Below are positions 1 through 8,820 of a stretch of DNA of 64,000 bases, piece by piece. Under the pieces are notes generated by a model. That model was given only the letters and a program-made list of their open reading frames with translations, was not told the DNA's origin and did not search any database. The stretch's first letter is position 1; each line of letters begins with the position of its first letter. The stretch is from assembly GCF_003011895.2 (NCBI RefSeq), contig NZ_PXWF02000297.1, positions 1 to 64,000 of the forward strand, given 5' to 3'. Origin of the DNA: Massilia glaciei (GTDB lineage: Bacteria > Pseudomonadota > Gammaproteobacteria > Burkholderiales > Burkholderiaceae_D). The translations under genes and the position numbers were made by a program.

Positions 1-26
1 GATCGCTTTTGAATTGAGAACTGCTA

Positions 27-245
27 ATGCAGACCTTTGAATTTACGCCAATCAAGCGCAGCGATTTCGCGCTGGTGTTCCGGTGGCTGTCCGCGCCGCA
101 CGTCGCGCGCTGGTGGCACGACGACGCCTCGCCCGAGCGGGCCGGTTTCACGCGGGTCGCCGGCGGCGAGCTCGAGCCCGACAACCCCGCCGACAGCCGG
201 CAACACCACATCTATGCCGCCGGGCCCGTCTTTGGCTTGGCGTAA
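27..245 (+). pseudogene. Truncated GNAT acetyltransferase remnant
   Basis: The first 35 or so residues of this 72-residue reading frame resemble the N-terminus of AAC(6')-like GNAT acetyltransferases: a Phe-Thr-Pro-Ile start, then RSDFALVFRWLSAPHVARWW and an Asp-Asp-Ala-Ser. After that the likeness stops, the acetyl-CoA binding fold is absent, and a TAA ends the frame 26 nt before the next gene. I read it as the head of a decayed acetyltransferase gene. It could instead be a short expressed peptide, but nothing supports that. The family call is from pattern memory. Confidence 0.55.
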
Positions 246-270
246 GGTTGGCGCCGATATAATCGCTTGC

Positions 271-927
271 ATGCACATCCTGATCATAGAAGACGACCTC
301 GACCTTGGCTTCGCGCTGCAGCAATCGCTCAAGGCCGAGGGCATCAGCAGCGAGTGGCTGCGCCGGCTGGCCGACGCGCCGCGGGTGGCGGCCGACCTGG
401 CCTACGACTGCGCGCTGCTCGACATTTCGCTGCCGGACGGCTCGGGGCTCGAGCTGCTGGCGCGCTGGCGCCGCGCCGGCGTGACGCTGCCGGTCATCAT
501 GATCACGGCCCGCTCCGCGCTCGACGACCGCCTGGCCGGCCTCGACGGCGGGGCCGACGACTTCATCATCAAACCGTTCGCCACGGCCGAACTGGTGTCG
601 CGCCTGCGGGCAGTGCTGCGCCGCTACGCGCAGCAGGCGAGCGGGATGTGGAACATCGGCGACTTGCAGATCGAGCCGCGCGGCTACAAGGTGCGCCTCG
701 GCGGCGTGGCGCTCGAGCTGTCGCCGCGCGAGTTCCACCTGATGCTCGAACTGGCGCGCGAACCCGGCGTGGTCGTGCTCAAGGGCGTGCTGGCGCAGCG
801 GCTCGAGCCGCTCGGCGAGGCGCTCGACTTCAGCGCGCTCGAAGTGCATGTCTCTAACCTGCGCCGCAAGATCGGCGCGCAGCGCATCCGCACCGTGCGC
901 GGCGTCGGCTATATGCTGGCCGTATGA
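271..927 (+). CDS. Two-component response regulator, OmpR/PhoB family
   Basis: A 218-residue DNA-binding response regulator. The receiver domain fills about residues 1-115, with acidic residues E7/D8/D9, phosphoacceptor D51 in LLDISLPDG, the switch threonine in MITA (about 79) and K101 in FIIKPF. A winged-helix C-terminal domain follows, with SPREFHLM and the closing VSNLRRKIG...RGVGYML signature of the QseB/TctD/PmrA branch. An upstream in-frame extension to position 37 has no receiver-like sequence, so I start at the ATG that opens MHILIIEDD. The stop overlaps the start of the kinase gene by 4 nt, so the two proteins should be made together as a pair. The signal is unknown. Confidence 0.93.
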   Translation: MHILIIEDDLDLGFALQQSLKAEGISSEWLRRLADAPRVAADLAYDCALLDISLPDGSGLELLARWRRAGVTLPVIMITARSALDDRLAGLDGGADDFIIKPFATAELVSRLRAVLRRYAQQASGMWNIGDLQIEPRGYKVRLGGVALELSPREFHLMLELAREPGVVVLKGVLAQRLEPLGEALDFSALEVHVSNLRRKIGAQRIRTVRGVGYMLAV

Positions 928-2309
928 AGCTGCTCGAGCGCATCCTCAAACCGGTCGTCCGCCGCACGCTCGCGCGCCGCGTGATCATGACCTTGTTGGC
1001 GTCGTTCGCGGTGGTCTGGGTCGTGCTGGTCGCGTTCTATTATGCGCAAGAGACCGGGCAGGCCAATCTCGACGCCCAGCAGCGCAACCGCGGCGAGACC
1101 GTGGCCCTGGCGCTGGCGCAAATCGACAACGTCGAGCAGGCACGCACGGCCATGGCGCTGTATGCGGCGTTTTTCAACGCCAATTTGAAGCGCAACAACT
1201 TTCCCGGGACCTTTTTGCTGCAACTCGAGGACCGGCAGGGCAAGCGCCTGTATATGTCGCCCGGGGGGGGCGCGGCCAGCTTGCACGGCGTCGTCGGCGA
1301 ACTCATCGACGTGAACGCCAACGGCCCGCGCTACCGCGTTTTCCGCGGCGACACCGCGCGCTGGACGGTGCTGGTCGGCGAACCCAGGCTCGACCCCACG
1401 CGCCTGCTCGAGCGCCTGTTCACCAACCTGGGCGTGTCGATTCTGATCTCGTTCCCGTTTGTGTTGCTGCCGACCTGGTTCGCGGTGTCGCGCGGCCTGC
1501 GCCCGCTGCGCCAATTGTCGGGCACCATCGAGGCGCGCGGTCCCGACGACCTCGCCTCCCTGGGAATCGACCCCAAGTACGAGGAACTGACGCCCGTCAC
1601 CGCCGCGCTCGACCGCTTGTTCGCCCAGTTGCGCACCAAGATGGCGCGCGAGCACGCCTTCGTGCAGGATGCGGCGCATGAGTTGCGCACGCCGATGGCG
1701 GTGATCGCGGCCCAGGGCCACGTGCTGGCGCTGGCCGACGGCCTTGAGGAGCGGCGCGCGGCGGGCCAGCGGCTCGAGCTCGCCATTGCCCGCGCCTCCC
1801 ACCTGATCCAGCAATTGCTCGACCTCGCCCACATCGACGCCCCGAGCGGCGCGGCGGGCGGCGCCGCGCGCGACGCCGCCCAATTGGTGCGCCAGGAGAT
1901 GGCGAGCGCCACGCCGGCGGCGATGGCGCGCGTGATCGAACTCTCGCTCGAGGCACCGGACGTGTTGACGCACACGCTAGAAGCGCATGCCTTCGCGTCG
2001 ATCGTGCAAAACCTGCTCACCAACGCCGTGCGCCACGGCAAGCAGGGCGGGCAGGTCGCGGTCGAATTGTTCAAGCACGAGGGCGTGCTGAACCTGACCG
2101 TGGCCGACGACGGGCCCGGCATCGCCGAGGCCGAACGCGCCCTTGTGTTCGAACGCTTCTACCGCGTGGCGGGCAACGACGCGCAGGGATCGGGTCTTGG
2201 GCTGGCGATCGTGGCGCAGGCGGTGGCGCGCTTGAACGGCTCGGTGCGCCTCGAGGCAGGACCCGGGGGGCGCGGCTGCAAATTCATCGTCAGGCTGCCC
2301 GACAAGTAG
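924..2309 (+). CDS. Sensor histidine kinase, partner of the upstream regulator
   Basis: A 461-residue inner-membrane sensor kinase. A first membrane segment lies near residues 18-40 and a second near 170-190, with a periplasmic loop of about 130 residues between them as the sensing part. The H-box DAAHELRTP puts the phosphoaccepting histidine at about residue 252. The N-box (QNLLTNAVRHG), G1 (DDGPGI) and G2 (GSGLGLAI) blocks of the ATPase domain follow. It starts in an ATGA overlap with the response regulator gene, typical of QseBC- or TctDE-like pairs. The ligand cannot be told from sequence; no transporter or porin target sits beside it. Confidence 0.92.
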   Translation: MKLLERILKPVVRRTLARRVIMTLLASFAVVWVVLVAFYYAQETGQANLDAQQRNRGETVALALAQIDNVEQARTAMALYAAFFNANLKRNNFPGTFLLQLEDRQGKRLYMSPGGGAASLHGVVGELIDVNANGPRYRVFRGDTARWTVLVGEPRLDPTRLLERLFTNLGVSILISFPFVLLPTWFAVSRGLRPLRQLSGTIEARGPDDLASLGIDPKYEELTPVTAALDRLFAQLRTKMAREHAFVQDAAHELRTPMAVIAAQGHVLALADGLEERRAAGQRLELAIARASHLIQQLLDLAHIDAPSGAAGGAARDAAQLVRQEMASATPAAMARVIELSLEAPDVLTHTLEAHAFASIVQNLLTNAVRHGKQGGQVAVELFKHEGVLNLTVADDGPGIAEAERALVFERFYRVAGNDAQGSGLGLAIVAQAVARLNGSVRLEAGPGGRGCKFIVRLPDK

Positions 2310-2425
2310 CAAGCGCGTGGCGCGCCACGCATCACCTTCATCACTATTTTCGGCGTTGTTCGCACGTCTTGGGACGCCATCGCCCGTCATTTTGCAAAAC
2401 TTACTTACCTCACTGGAGAATCATC

Positions 2426-3463
2426 ATGAAATGGATGCGCCGTGTATTAATCGCCGCCTTGGCCCTGGTGTTCGTGCTTGCCGGCGTGCTGTACTTTTCC
2501 GCTTTGCGCACCGAGAACCGGGTTGGCTTCCAGGGCGTCGAGGCGAAGGATAAGAACGGGCGCGCTTTCACCGTCGTCGTCTGGTACCCGACCACGGCGC
2601 GCACCTGGCCGGCATTTTTTGGTCCGATGCTGATGGACGTGGCGCGCAACGCACCGGTTGCCGGCCGCGCCTTGCCGCTCGTGGTGATCTCGCACGGCAA
2701 CGGCGGCGGGCCGTTGGGCCACGCCGACCTGGCGATGGCGCTCGCCAACGCCGGCTACGTGGTCGCCGCGCCGATGCATATCGGCGACAACGTCGCGGAC
2801 CAAAGCGCGGTCGGCACGGCCTCGTTCATCAGCGGACGCAACCAGCAACTGCGCGCGACCGTCGACCATATGCTCGAAAACTGGCAAGGGCGCGGCCTGA
2901 TCGACCAGCGCCGCATCGGCGCGTTTGGATTCTCGATGGGCGGCTTCACCGTGTTGAATGCGGTCGGCGCCCGGCCCGACCTGCGCCGCATCGCCACGCA
3001 CTGCGCCGCGGCGCCGGAATTCGCCTGCGAGGTGCTCGGCCACTTCAAGTCGCCACTATTAAAGGCCGATATGCCGGTTATCGGCGAGGCGCTGGTGCCG
3101 GACCCGCGCATCAAGGCCGCGGTGGTGGCCGCGCCCGGATTCGGTTTTGCCATGGCGCCGGACGGACTGGCCGATGTCAGCGTGCCGGTCCAGTTGTGGT
3201 CCGCCGATAAAGATGAAGGGGTGCCGTATGCGACCAATGCCAAGATCGTGCGCGACGCGCTGGGCGCCAAAGTTGAGTTCCATTCGGTTCCCGGCGCCAG
3301 CCACTTTTCGTTTCTCGCGCCGTGCAGTTTATTGATGCCGCCGCTTCCGATGTGCAAGGATCCAGGGGAGTTCGACCGGAAGGCCTTCCATGCCACCATG
3401 AACGCCAGTGTGGTCGCATTTTTCCACACCAACATGAAGCCCTCAGGCGCCGCCGGGAAATAA
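2426..3463 (+). CDS. Alpha/beta hydrolase, dienelactone-hydrolase-like, membrane-anchored or exported
   Basis: A 345-residue alpha/beta-hydrolase. The N-terminus (MKWMRR, then about 20 hydrophobic residues) is a signal or anchor segment, so the enzyme should face the periplasm. The nucleophile elbow GFSMGGF carries the catalytic serine near residue 175; a histidine in PGASHFSFL near residue 295 is a fitting triad member. Similar proteins are annotated as dienelactone hydrolases or platelet-activating-factor acetylhydrolase-like esterases, and the substrate is not predictable. I start at the ATG preceded by GGAGA at 2415-2419 rather than at 2369, which lacks a ribosome site. It stands alone after the two-component pair. 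Confidence 0.8.
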   Translation: MKWMRRVLIAALALVFVLAGVLYFSALRTENRVGFQGVEAKDKNGRAFTVVVWYPTTARTWPAFFGPMLMDVARNAPVAGRALPLVVISHGNGGGPLGHADLAMALANAGYVVAAPMHIGDNVADQSAVGTASFISGRNQQLRATVDHMLENWQGRGLIDQRRIGAFGFSMGGFTVLNAVGARPDLRRIATHCAAAPEFACEVLGHFKSPLLKADMPVIGEALVPDPRIKAAVVAAPGFGFAMAPDGLADVSVPVQLWSADKDEGVPYATNAKIVRDALGAKVEFHSVPGASHFSFLAPCSLLMPPLPMCKDPGEFDRKAFHATMNASVVAFFHTNMKPSGAAGK

Positions 3464-3547
3464 GCTTGTCCCGCAGCCATGGTGTGGGGGAGGGCAACGC
3501 AAGCCGCCGGTTGTACTGATCCTGTTTGTAGTGGATAATCCCTGCCC

Positions 3548-3796
3548 ATGAACGATACCTCCACACTCCCCCCATTGCCCGACCGTCTGTCCATCGACCC
3601 GCGGAGCCCTCACCACGTCCCTGCCGTGTTCGAACACGATGTAGGCATCAAATTGAACGACAAAGAACGCATGGACGTCGAGGAGTACTGCATCAGCGAA
3701 GGCTGGATCAAAGTACCCGCCGGCAAAGCCGTTGATCGCAAGGGCAATCCGATGCTGATCAAGTTAAAGGGCAAGATCGACGTATTTTACAAATAA
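3548..3796 (+). CDS. DUF3297 family protein
   Basis: An 82-residue soluble protein with the layout of DUF3297: an N-terminal DRLSIDPRSPHH segment, a central acidic helix, then a basic KGNPMLIKLKGKI strand and an aromatic C-terminus. Members are small, widespread in Proteobacteria and have no known function. It is followed 44 nt later by a strong intrinsic terminator, so it is probably the last or only gene of its transcript. No signal peptide or membrane segment. Confidence 0.85.
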   Translation: MNDTSTLPPLPDRLSIDPRSPHHVPAVFEHDVGIKLNDKERMDVEEYCISEGWIKVPAGKAVDRKGNPMLIKLKGKIDVFYK

Positions 3797-3840
3797 GAGA
3801 AGAAAGGCCGGTTCCGGTCTTGCACTAATTTCAAGAAAAT

Positions 3841-3873
3841 GGCCAGCCTCGAACAGAGCGCTGGCCTTTTTTT
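3841..3873 (+). terminator. Intrinsic terminator after the DUF3297 gene
   Basis: GGCCAGC at 3841-3847 pairs with GCTGGCC at 3860-3866 around a 12-nt loop, followed at once by seven T residues. This is a classic rho-independent terminator for plus-strand transcription and separates it from the oppositely oriented SulP gene. Confidence 0.88.
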
Positions 3874-3909
3874 GGCCAGGCCGGCCAGCCAAAAACGCAA
3901 CCGGCCGGG

Positions 3910-5418
3910 TCAGCCAAGTTTGTTGTCGGCGATATGATAATGGGGATCTTCGAACTCGTTCACCTCCACCATCGCCTTGGCGTTGTCGAGCACTTCGAGG
4001 CAGTCGGGGCTCAAGTGCCGCAAGTGCAGCACTTTGCCCGCTTGTTGATAGCGCATGGCCAGGGCGTCGATCGCCTCGATCGCGGAATGGTCAACGACTT
4101 TGGCCTTGCCGAACTCGATGACCACATGTTGCGGGTCGTCTTTTGGCGAGAACAATTCTGCGAAATTTGCCGCCGAGGCGAAGAACAGCGTGCCCTCCAA
4201 TTCGTACACTTTCCAGCCGGCGTCGTCGATGCGGGTCCGGACCGTGATTTGCTTGGCATGCTGCCAGGCGAACACGAGCGCGGCGAAAACGACCCCGCAC
4301 AGCACCGCGATCGCCAGGTCGGTCAGGACGGTGATAACGGTCACGCCGATGACGATGATGGCATCCTGGCGCGGAATCTTGCGCAACGCTTGCAGGCTGC
4401 TCCACTCGAATGTTTTCTCGGCCACCACGAACATCAGGCCGATCAGCGCGGCGACCGGGATCATTTCGATCCAGCGCGACAGGAACAGGATGAAGCCCAG
4501 CAGGAAAAGTGCGGCCACAACGCCGGACAGGCGGTGGCGCGCGCCGTTGTTAATGTTGATCATGCTTTGACCAATCATCGCGCAGCCGCCCATGGTGGCG
4601 AAAAACCCCGCGACCACGTTGGCCGCGCCCTGCGCCAGCGATTCCTTGTTGGGGCGGCCGCGGGTATTGGTGATTTCATCAATCAGGTTCAGCGTCAACA
4701 GCGACTCGATAAGGCCGATGGCGGCAAGAATCAGGGAGTATGGCGCGATGATGTAGAACGTCGCGAGCGTGAACGGGACCTGCGGAATATGGAACAGCGG
4801 CAGGCCGCCGGCGATCGAGCCCATGTCGCCCACGGTCTTGGTTTCGATGCCGGCGCCGGCGACAATCCCGGCCACGATCAGAATCGCGGCCAGCGCCGAC
4901 GGGACTGCGGTGGTGAGCTTGGGAAGCAGGTAGATGATCGCCATGGTCACGGCAATGAGCGCACCCATGACCAGCCACTGCCCGCCGTCCATCCAGACGC
5001 CGGCTGTCTTGAAATGGCCAAACTGGGCAAGGAAAATCACGATGGCCAGCCCGTTTACGAAGCCCAGCATGACCGAAAATGGCACCATGCGGATGAATTT
5101 GCCCAATCTCAGGGCGCCAAACAACAACTGGAACACACCCATCAGCACGACACTGGCAAACAGATATTCCACACCGTGTTGCACCACCAGGCTCACCATC
5201 ACCACCGCAAGCGCGCCGGTGGCGCCGGAAATCATGCCGGGACGCCCGCCGAACAAGGCGGTGATGAGGCAAATGAAGAAGGCTGCGTACAAGCCCGTCA
5301 GAGGGCTGACATGGGCGATCAGGGCGAAGGCGATCGCCTCCGGCACCAAGGCCAGTGCGACGGTAAGACCGCTCAAGAAGTCAGTCTTGATGGCAAGAGC
5401 ATTAAGATTTTTGGACAA
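3910..5418 (-). CDS. SulP family inorganic anion transporter with STAS domain
   Basis: A 502-residue inner-membrane carrier. The SulP core fills about residues 10-390 with 11-12 membrane segments, opening with FLSGLTVALALVPEAIAFAL, the family's first-helix signature. A cytoplasmic STAS domain closes the protein (VVIEFGKAKVVDHSAIEAID near 430-450). SulP proteins of this size carry sulfate, bicarbonate or related anions; which one is not clear, and no carbonic anhydrase is beside it. The start codon is TTG, supported by GGAG 10 nt upstream. It lies 281 nt downstream of the acetolactate decarboxylase gene on the same strand. Confidence 0.9.
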   Translation of the reverse strand: MSKNLNALAIKTDFLSGLTVALALVPEAIAFALIAHVSPLTGLYAAFFICLITALFGGRPGMISGATGALAVVMVSLVVQHGVEYLFASVVLMGVFQLLFGALRLGKFIRMVPFSVMLGFVNGLAIVIFLAQFGHFKTAGVWMDGGQWLVMGALIAVTMAIIYLLPKLTTAVPSALAAILIVAGIVAGAGIETKTVGDMGSIAGGLPLFHIPQVPFTLATFYIIAPYSLILAAIGLIESLLTLNLIDEITNTRGRPNKESLAQGAANVVAGFFATMGGCAMIGQSMININNGARHRLSGVVAALFLLGFILFLSRWIEMIPVAALIGLMFVVAEKTFEWSSLQALRKIPRQDAIIVIGVTVITVLTDLAIAVLCGVVFAALVFAWQHAKQITVRTRIDDAGWKVYELEGTLFFASAANFAELFSPKDDPQHVVIEFGKAKVVDHSAIEAIDALAMRYQQAGKVLHLRHLSPDCLEVLDNAKAMVEVNEFEDPHYHIADNKLG

Positions 5419-5699
5419 AACGAATCTCCGGGAACGCGCGTGTACGAACGGCCATCAACAGGCGGCAAAAGGCACTGCGGCAATAGTAGGGGCGAGCAGA
5501 GGCGCTCAAAGGTGCAATACGGGGAACGGCGGCGCGCGGAGAACTACATCGGTGATGTCTCGATCAACTGCTGGAGGCTCACATTGTCGTACAAAATGAA
5601 TTCTTTGTCAGCAACCCGTTGCTTCCGCCTCATTAAAATGCGAACGCAGGCCCCGCCGCGCCCACGCCCCGCCGCGCCCACGCCCCACATGTAGGATCT

Positions 5700-6476
5700 T
5701 TACTTGCGCACGCTTTCAACCGCGTGCAACTCGGCTGCCCGGTCGACCGACTGGTCGGCCTCCGCAAATCCCGCGCTGGTCGGAATTTTCAATTCGAGAT
5801 GGCTGACGCTGGCGACCTGGACCACCCCTTTGAGCAACGACATCGACAACACGTGGCCGCCACCCTTGCGGTCGCGCGCGAGGTAATGCCAGTGGTAGCC
5901 GGGCACATTGAAGCCTTTGCTGAAACCCGGGCTGCGGAACGCCACCAGCGTGCCCGTCTGGGCGGGCAGATTGAACACCGACTGCGTCTTGCTCACTTCG
6001 GCCAGCGGCTTATAGGGTTTGTCCTGCGGCGAAATGGCGCGCGTCGTCAGTTCCCCGAACTGGCCGTCGAAGCGGATCGCATAGAACAGATTCTTGTTGG
6101 TCAGTTTCGTGTCCAGCCAGGCCTCGAGCGCCGCCATCGTCAGCGGGGCGTCGACGCGAAGGCGGGTCCCGGCCTTGAAGTGCGTGACGGTGGCGAACGG
6201 GGTTTTCTCGTTCGGCTTGGCGACGACCACGGTGCCGTCCGATTTCGCCTTGTATGCCACGCCGTCGACAAGCACCATCTCACCATCGATGCGATTGAAG
6301 GTGCCGATGCCGAAGTTCCCTTTTTTTCGCAATGCCGCGATCGTCAGGTCGCCTTCATACGCCCCCGCCAACAGGGCATCGATGGTGGCGTATTGGTAAA
6401 GCGTGGATTTGGGCGCTTGCGCAAATGCGCTGCAACCCAGTAGAAGCAAGGAGGCGGCGAGCGCGTTTTTCTTCAT
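5700..6476 (-). CDS. budA: Acetolactate decarboxylase with signal peptide
   Basis: About 258 residues. The enzyme converts 2-acetolactate to acetoin and CO2 in the butanediol pathway. The family's zinc-binding histidines are visible in GYHWHYLARDRKGGGHVL near residues 193-210 (His-x-His, then His ten residues on), and a conserved LYQYATIDALLAGAYEGD opens the domain. Unlike the cytoplasmic Enterobacter or Bacillus enzyme, the N-terminus (MKKNALAASLLLLGCSAFAQA) is a signal peptide, so it should act in the periplasm. I use the ATG with GGAGA just upstream, not the one 36 nt earlier. No acetolactate synthase or butanediol dehydrogenase gene is nearby. The symbol is by family. Confidence 0.87.
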   Translation of the reverse strand: MKKNALAASLLLLGCSAFAQAPKSTLYQYATIDALLAGAYEGDLTIAALRKKGNFGIGTFNRIDGEMVLVDGVAYKAKSDGTVVVAKPNEKTPFATVTHFKAGTRLRVDAPLTMAALEAWLDTKLTNKNLFYAIRFDGQFGELTTRAISPQDKPYKPLAEVSKTQSVFNLPAQTGTLVAFRSPGFSKGFNVPGYHWHYLARDRKGGGHVLSMSLLKGVVQVASVSHLELKIPTSAGFAEADQSVDRAAELHAVESVRK

Positions 6477-6524
6477 CCATTTCTCCGGCATTGATAGAAT
6501 AATTTTGGCCAACTTCCAGCGTGG

Positions 6525-7271
6525 TTACAACTGCGCGATCAGCTCTTTCATCTTGAGTTTTGAGCCCATCTTGTGTTTGTGCTGTTTCAGCGTCTCAAGG
6601 ATGAAGCGCAGTTCGTCGTCGCCTGGGCGTAAGGGACGAATGGCATCGGCCACCTGCGGGATGATTTTCTTTTGCATAAAGCGGCCGCCACTTCTGTATA
6701 GCTGGAAGCAAATGAAAAGGGCGACCACTGCGATAGCGCCGATCATGATTTCACCTTCATAGTCAGGTGCAATTAACCGTGCGGTGTCGGGAACGAACAT
6801 CAGCAGTACGATCGAGCTGACAATCGAAAGAATGGTGACCAGATCGAACCGGATACTCTCGTAGTGCCTCTCGACTTTGGGTGACAGCGCCAGAAAGGCA
6901 TCAAACAACACAGCCTGCCTTTCCTGCGCGGTCAGTTGTCCAGGTGTGTGGAGTACTTTGAGTTCCAAGCTGAGGCGGGTGGCCACCACCTCGTTCAAGT
7001 CCGGATACGTGTTCTCCAGCAGAACGTCGAGCGGCGCAGGCGTGGGATGAAACCCGGAATACACGTCGACATCCGTTTCGCTAACCGTTTTGCAAGTGGC
7101 GCAGGTGCGTCGATGGTAGCGCAGCGCGCCTTCGGTAAAGGTGAAGTAGTAGAGATGGAAGGCCAGTCCGACGCGGTCGATCTTGTGTGCGTCGATACCG
7201 CGGCAGTTAAGGCAAAAGTCCGCGACGTAACCTTTTTTTCGATAAACTTTCCTCTGTCCCCAAATCAACAT
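6525..7271 (-). CDS. Membrane protein with N-terminal CxxC pairs, function unknown
   Basis: I do not recognise this 248-residue protein. Two Cys-x-x-Cys pairs (CLNC near residue 20 and CATC near 58) look like a split zinc ribbon. Two adjacent membrane segments lie near 150-170 and 180-197, followed by a basic, probably cytoplasmic tail ending in KHKMGSKLKMKELIAQL. GGAG stands 7 nt before the ATG. It lies 48 nt upstream of the acetolactate decarboxylase gene on the same strand and could share its transcript. Its base composition is lower in G+C than its neighbours, which may point to later acquisition. Confidence 0.7.
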   Translation of the reverse strand: MLIWGQRKVYRKKGYVADFCLNCRGIDAHKIDRVGLAFHLYYFTFTEGALRYHRRTCATCKTVSETDVDVYSGFHPTPAPLDVLLENTYPDLNEVVATRLSLELKVLHTPGQLTAQERQAVLFDAFLALSPKVERHYESIRFDLVTILSIVSSIVLLMFVPDTARLIAPDYEGEIMIGAIAVVALFICFQLYRSGGRFMQKKIIPQVADAIRPLRPGDDELRFILETLKQHKHKMGSKLKMKELIAQL

Positions 7272-7371
7272 TCAGGCTCCATCTTTTTTATTAATTGAAG
7301 TAAGCGGTTTTTTTGCTGCGGCCTTTGACGCTTCATTATGCGGGATATTTATTCACAAAAAGATAACAGGC

Positions 7372-7407
7372 AAAAAAAATCCCCCCAGAGCAAGCACATG
7401 GGGGGAT
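7372..7407 (-). terminator. Intrinsic terminator of the nitronate monooxygenase gene
   Basis: Read on the minus strand, ATCCCCCC at 7407-7400 pairs with GGGGGGAT at 7386-7379, followed by eight T residues. It starts about 20 nt after the stop of the nitronate monooxygenase gene. Confidence 0.88.
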
Positions 7408-7427
7408 GGTCGCGGCGGCGCGTGGTG

Positions 7428-8693
7428 TTACGCTGCGGCCGCTTCTTCCTTCGCCGGCAGCGCGATCTGGTTGTCGACGCTGAGCAGGTAGTCGTTGAAG
7501 ACGTGCTCGGCCGACAGCATCTGGTAGCTGCCGTCCTCGCGCCTGTGGGTGGTGTCCTTGAGACGGTAGGTGTAGTGGCCGCAGGTCCAGCAATTGAAGT
7601 TGCGCATGTGCGTGCACAGGCAGGTCTTGTCCATCACCACGACGTTCTTCGCGTCGGGATTGGCCAGCACCTCGCGGTTGTAGGCATTGATGTACGAGCA
7701 GTTGCCGGTGGCGTCGAGCAGGTAGCCGTAGGACTCGCAGCCCGGGCGGATGCCCGAGCCGATCGCCGGCGTGCTCTTGAGCATGCGCATTGGATAGCCG
7801 GTCGGCGAGACGCCGTTGACGATGATGTCGTCCTCGGTCGCGCGCACGTATTCCTGCTTGACCTTTTCGGGCAGGCCGCACTCGTGGGTCATCGTGAAGC
7901 GGGTCGCGACCTGCACCCCGGAGGCGCCCTTTTCGAGGAAGGACACGGCGTCGGAACCGGTGAAGATGCCGCCGGCGGCGATCAGGGGAATGTCGAGGTT
8001 CTCGGCCTTGAGGAAGGCGTGGATCTCGTCCATGATGGTGTGCAGGTCGTAGTCGGCCCAGTCCATGCCGAAGCCGAGGTGGCCGCCCGCGAGCGGGCCT
8101 TCGACGATGACGTAATCGGGCAGGCGGTCGAGGCGTGAAATCTTGCGCAGGAACAATTGCAGCGCGCGCACGGAGGACACGATGATGCCCAGTTTGGCTT
8201 CGCGGAAGCGCGGATGGTCGGCGATCAGCGCGAACGAGCCCAGGTGCAGTCCGGCCGACATGGTGATGCCGTCGATGCCGGCGTCGAGCGCGGCCACGAG
8301 GCGCGTGCGCAGGGTTTCCTTCGGCGAATTCATGGTCAGCTTTTCCATGCAGTTCACGAAGATCAGGCCGGGGCCGCTCTTGGCCTCCATGGTCTTGCCG
8401 ACGTGCAGGGCGGTCGCCTCGGCCAGGCGCGCCAGGTCGAACTGGACCACGGCCTTGTCCATGTTGTTGATGTTGAACTTGTAGGTCTTGGTCTTTTCCT
8501 TGACGAAGCTCGTGTCGAACTTGCGGTCGGAGACGTCCTGCACCATCGCGTCGGAAATGTGGCCGATGCCGCCCAGGCGCGCCGCTTCGAGGGCCAGTTC
8601 CGAGGTCGAGATGTCGACACCCATGCCACCGATCATGATGGGCACATATTGCTTGTCGCCCAGACGCAGGCGGAAATCATCAACACGTTTCAT
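7428..8693 (-). CDS. Nitronate monooxygenase family flavoprotein with Cys-rich C-terminus
   Basis: About 421 residues, FMN-dependent TIM-barrel of the 2-nitropropane dioxygenase/NMO family. Conserved pieces are IGGMGVDIS at the start of the barrel, VIVEGPLAGGHLGFG in the centre (the family's flavin and catalytic region) and AAGGIFTGSDAVSFLEKGASGVQVATRF at the phosphate site. The last 100 residues add a cysteine-rich part (CESYGYLLDATGNC, CLCTHMRNFNCWTCG) absent from the short NMOs, which might bind metal. NMOs detoxify alkyl nitronates such as propionate-3-nitronate, but this long subgroup is not well characterised. The start is chosen by AAGGA 7 nt upstream. Confidence 0.85.
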   Translation of the reverse strand: MKRVDDFRLRLGDKQYVPIMIGGMGVDISTSELALEAARLGGIGHISDAMVQDVSDRKFDTSFVKEKTKTYKFNINNMDKAVVQFDLARLAEATALHVGKTMEAKSGPGLIFVNCMEKLTMNSPKETLRTRLVAALDAGIDGITMSAGLHLGSFALIADHPRFREAKLGIIVSSVRALQLFLRKISRLDRLPDYVIVEGPLAGGHLGFGMDWADYDLHTIMDEIHAFLKAENLDIPLIAAGGIFTGSDAVSFLEKGASGVQVATRFTMTHECGLPEKVKQEYVRATEDDIIVNGVSPTGYPMRMLKSTPAIGSGIRPGCESYGYLLDATGNCSYINAYNREVLANPDAKNVVVMDKTCLCTHMRNFNCWTCGHYTYRLKDTTHRREDGSYQMLSAEHVFNDYLLSVDNQIALPAKEEAAAA

Positions 8694-8820
8694 TGCTATC
8701 CTTAGACTACGGCGTTTCACGGATGCGCTAGCATGGCCGGCGGCGGTCGCTCTTGCGCATCCTCAATTCTACACGCATGCCCGCGCCGGTTAATGCCGGG
8801 ACCGGCGCGCGCGGCTGGGA

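Noticed and set aside
3934-5694. 586-codon plus-strand frame opposite the SulP transporter gene
   Set aside because: Composition is that of a shadow frame (Gln, His, Arg, Asp) with no domain; the minus-strand frame is a clear SulP-STAS protein.
5700-6476. Butanediol operon
   Set aside because: Neither acetolactate synthase nor acetoin reductase is nearby, and the decarboxylase has a signal peptide.
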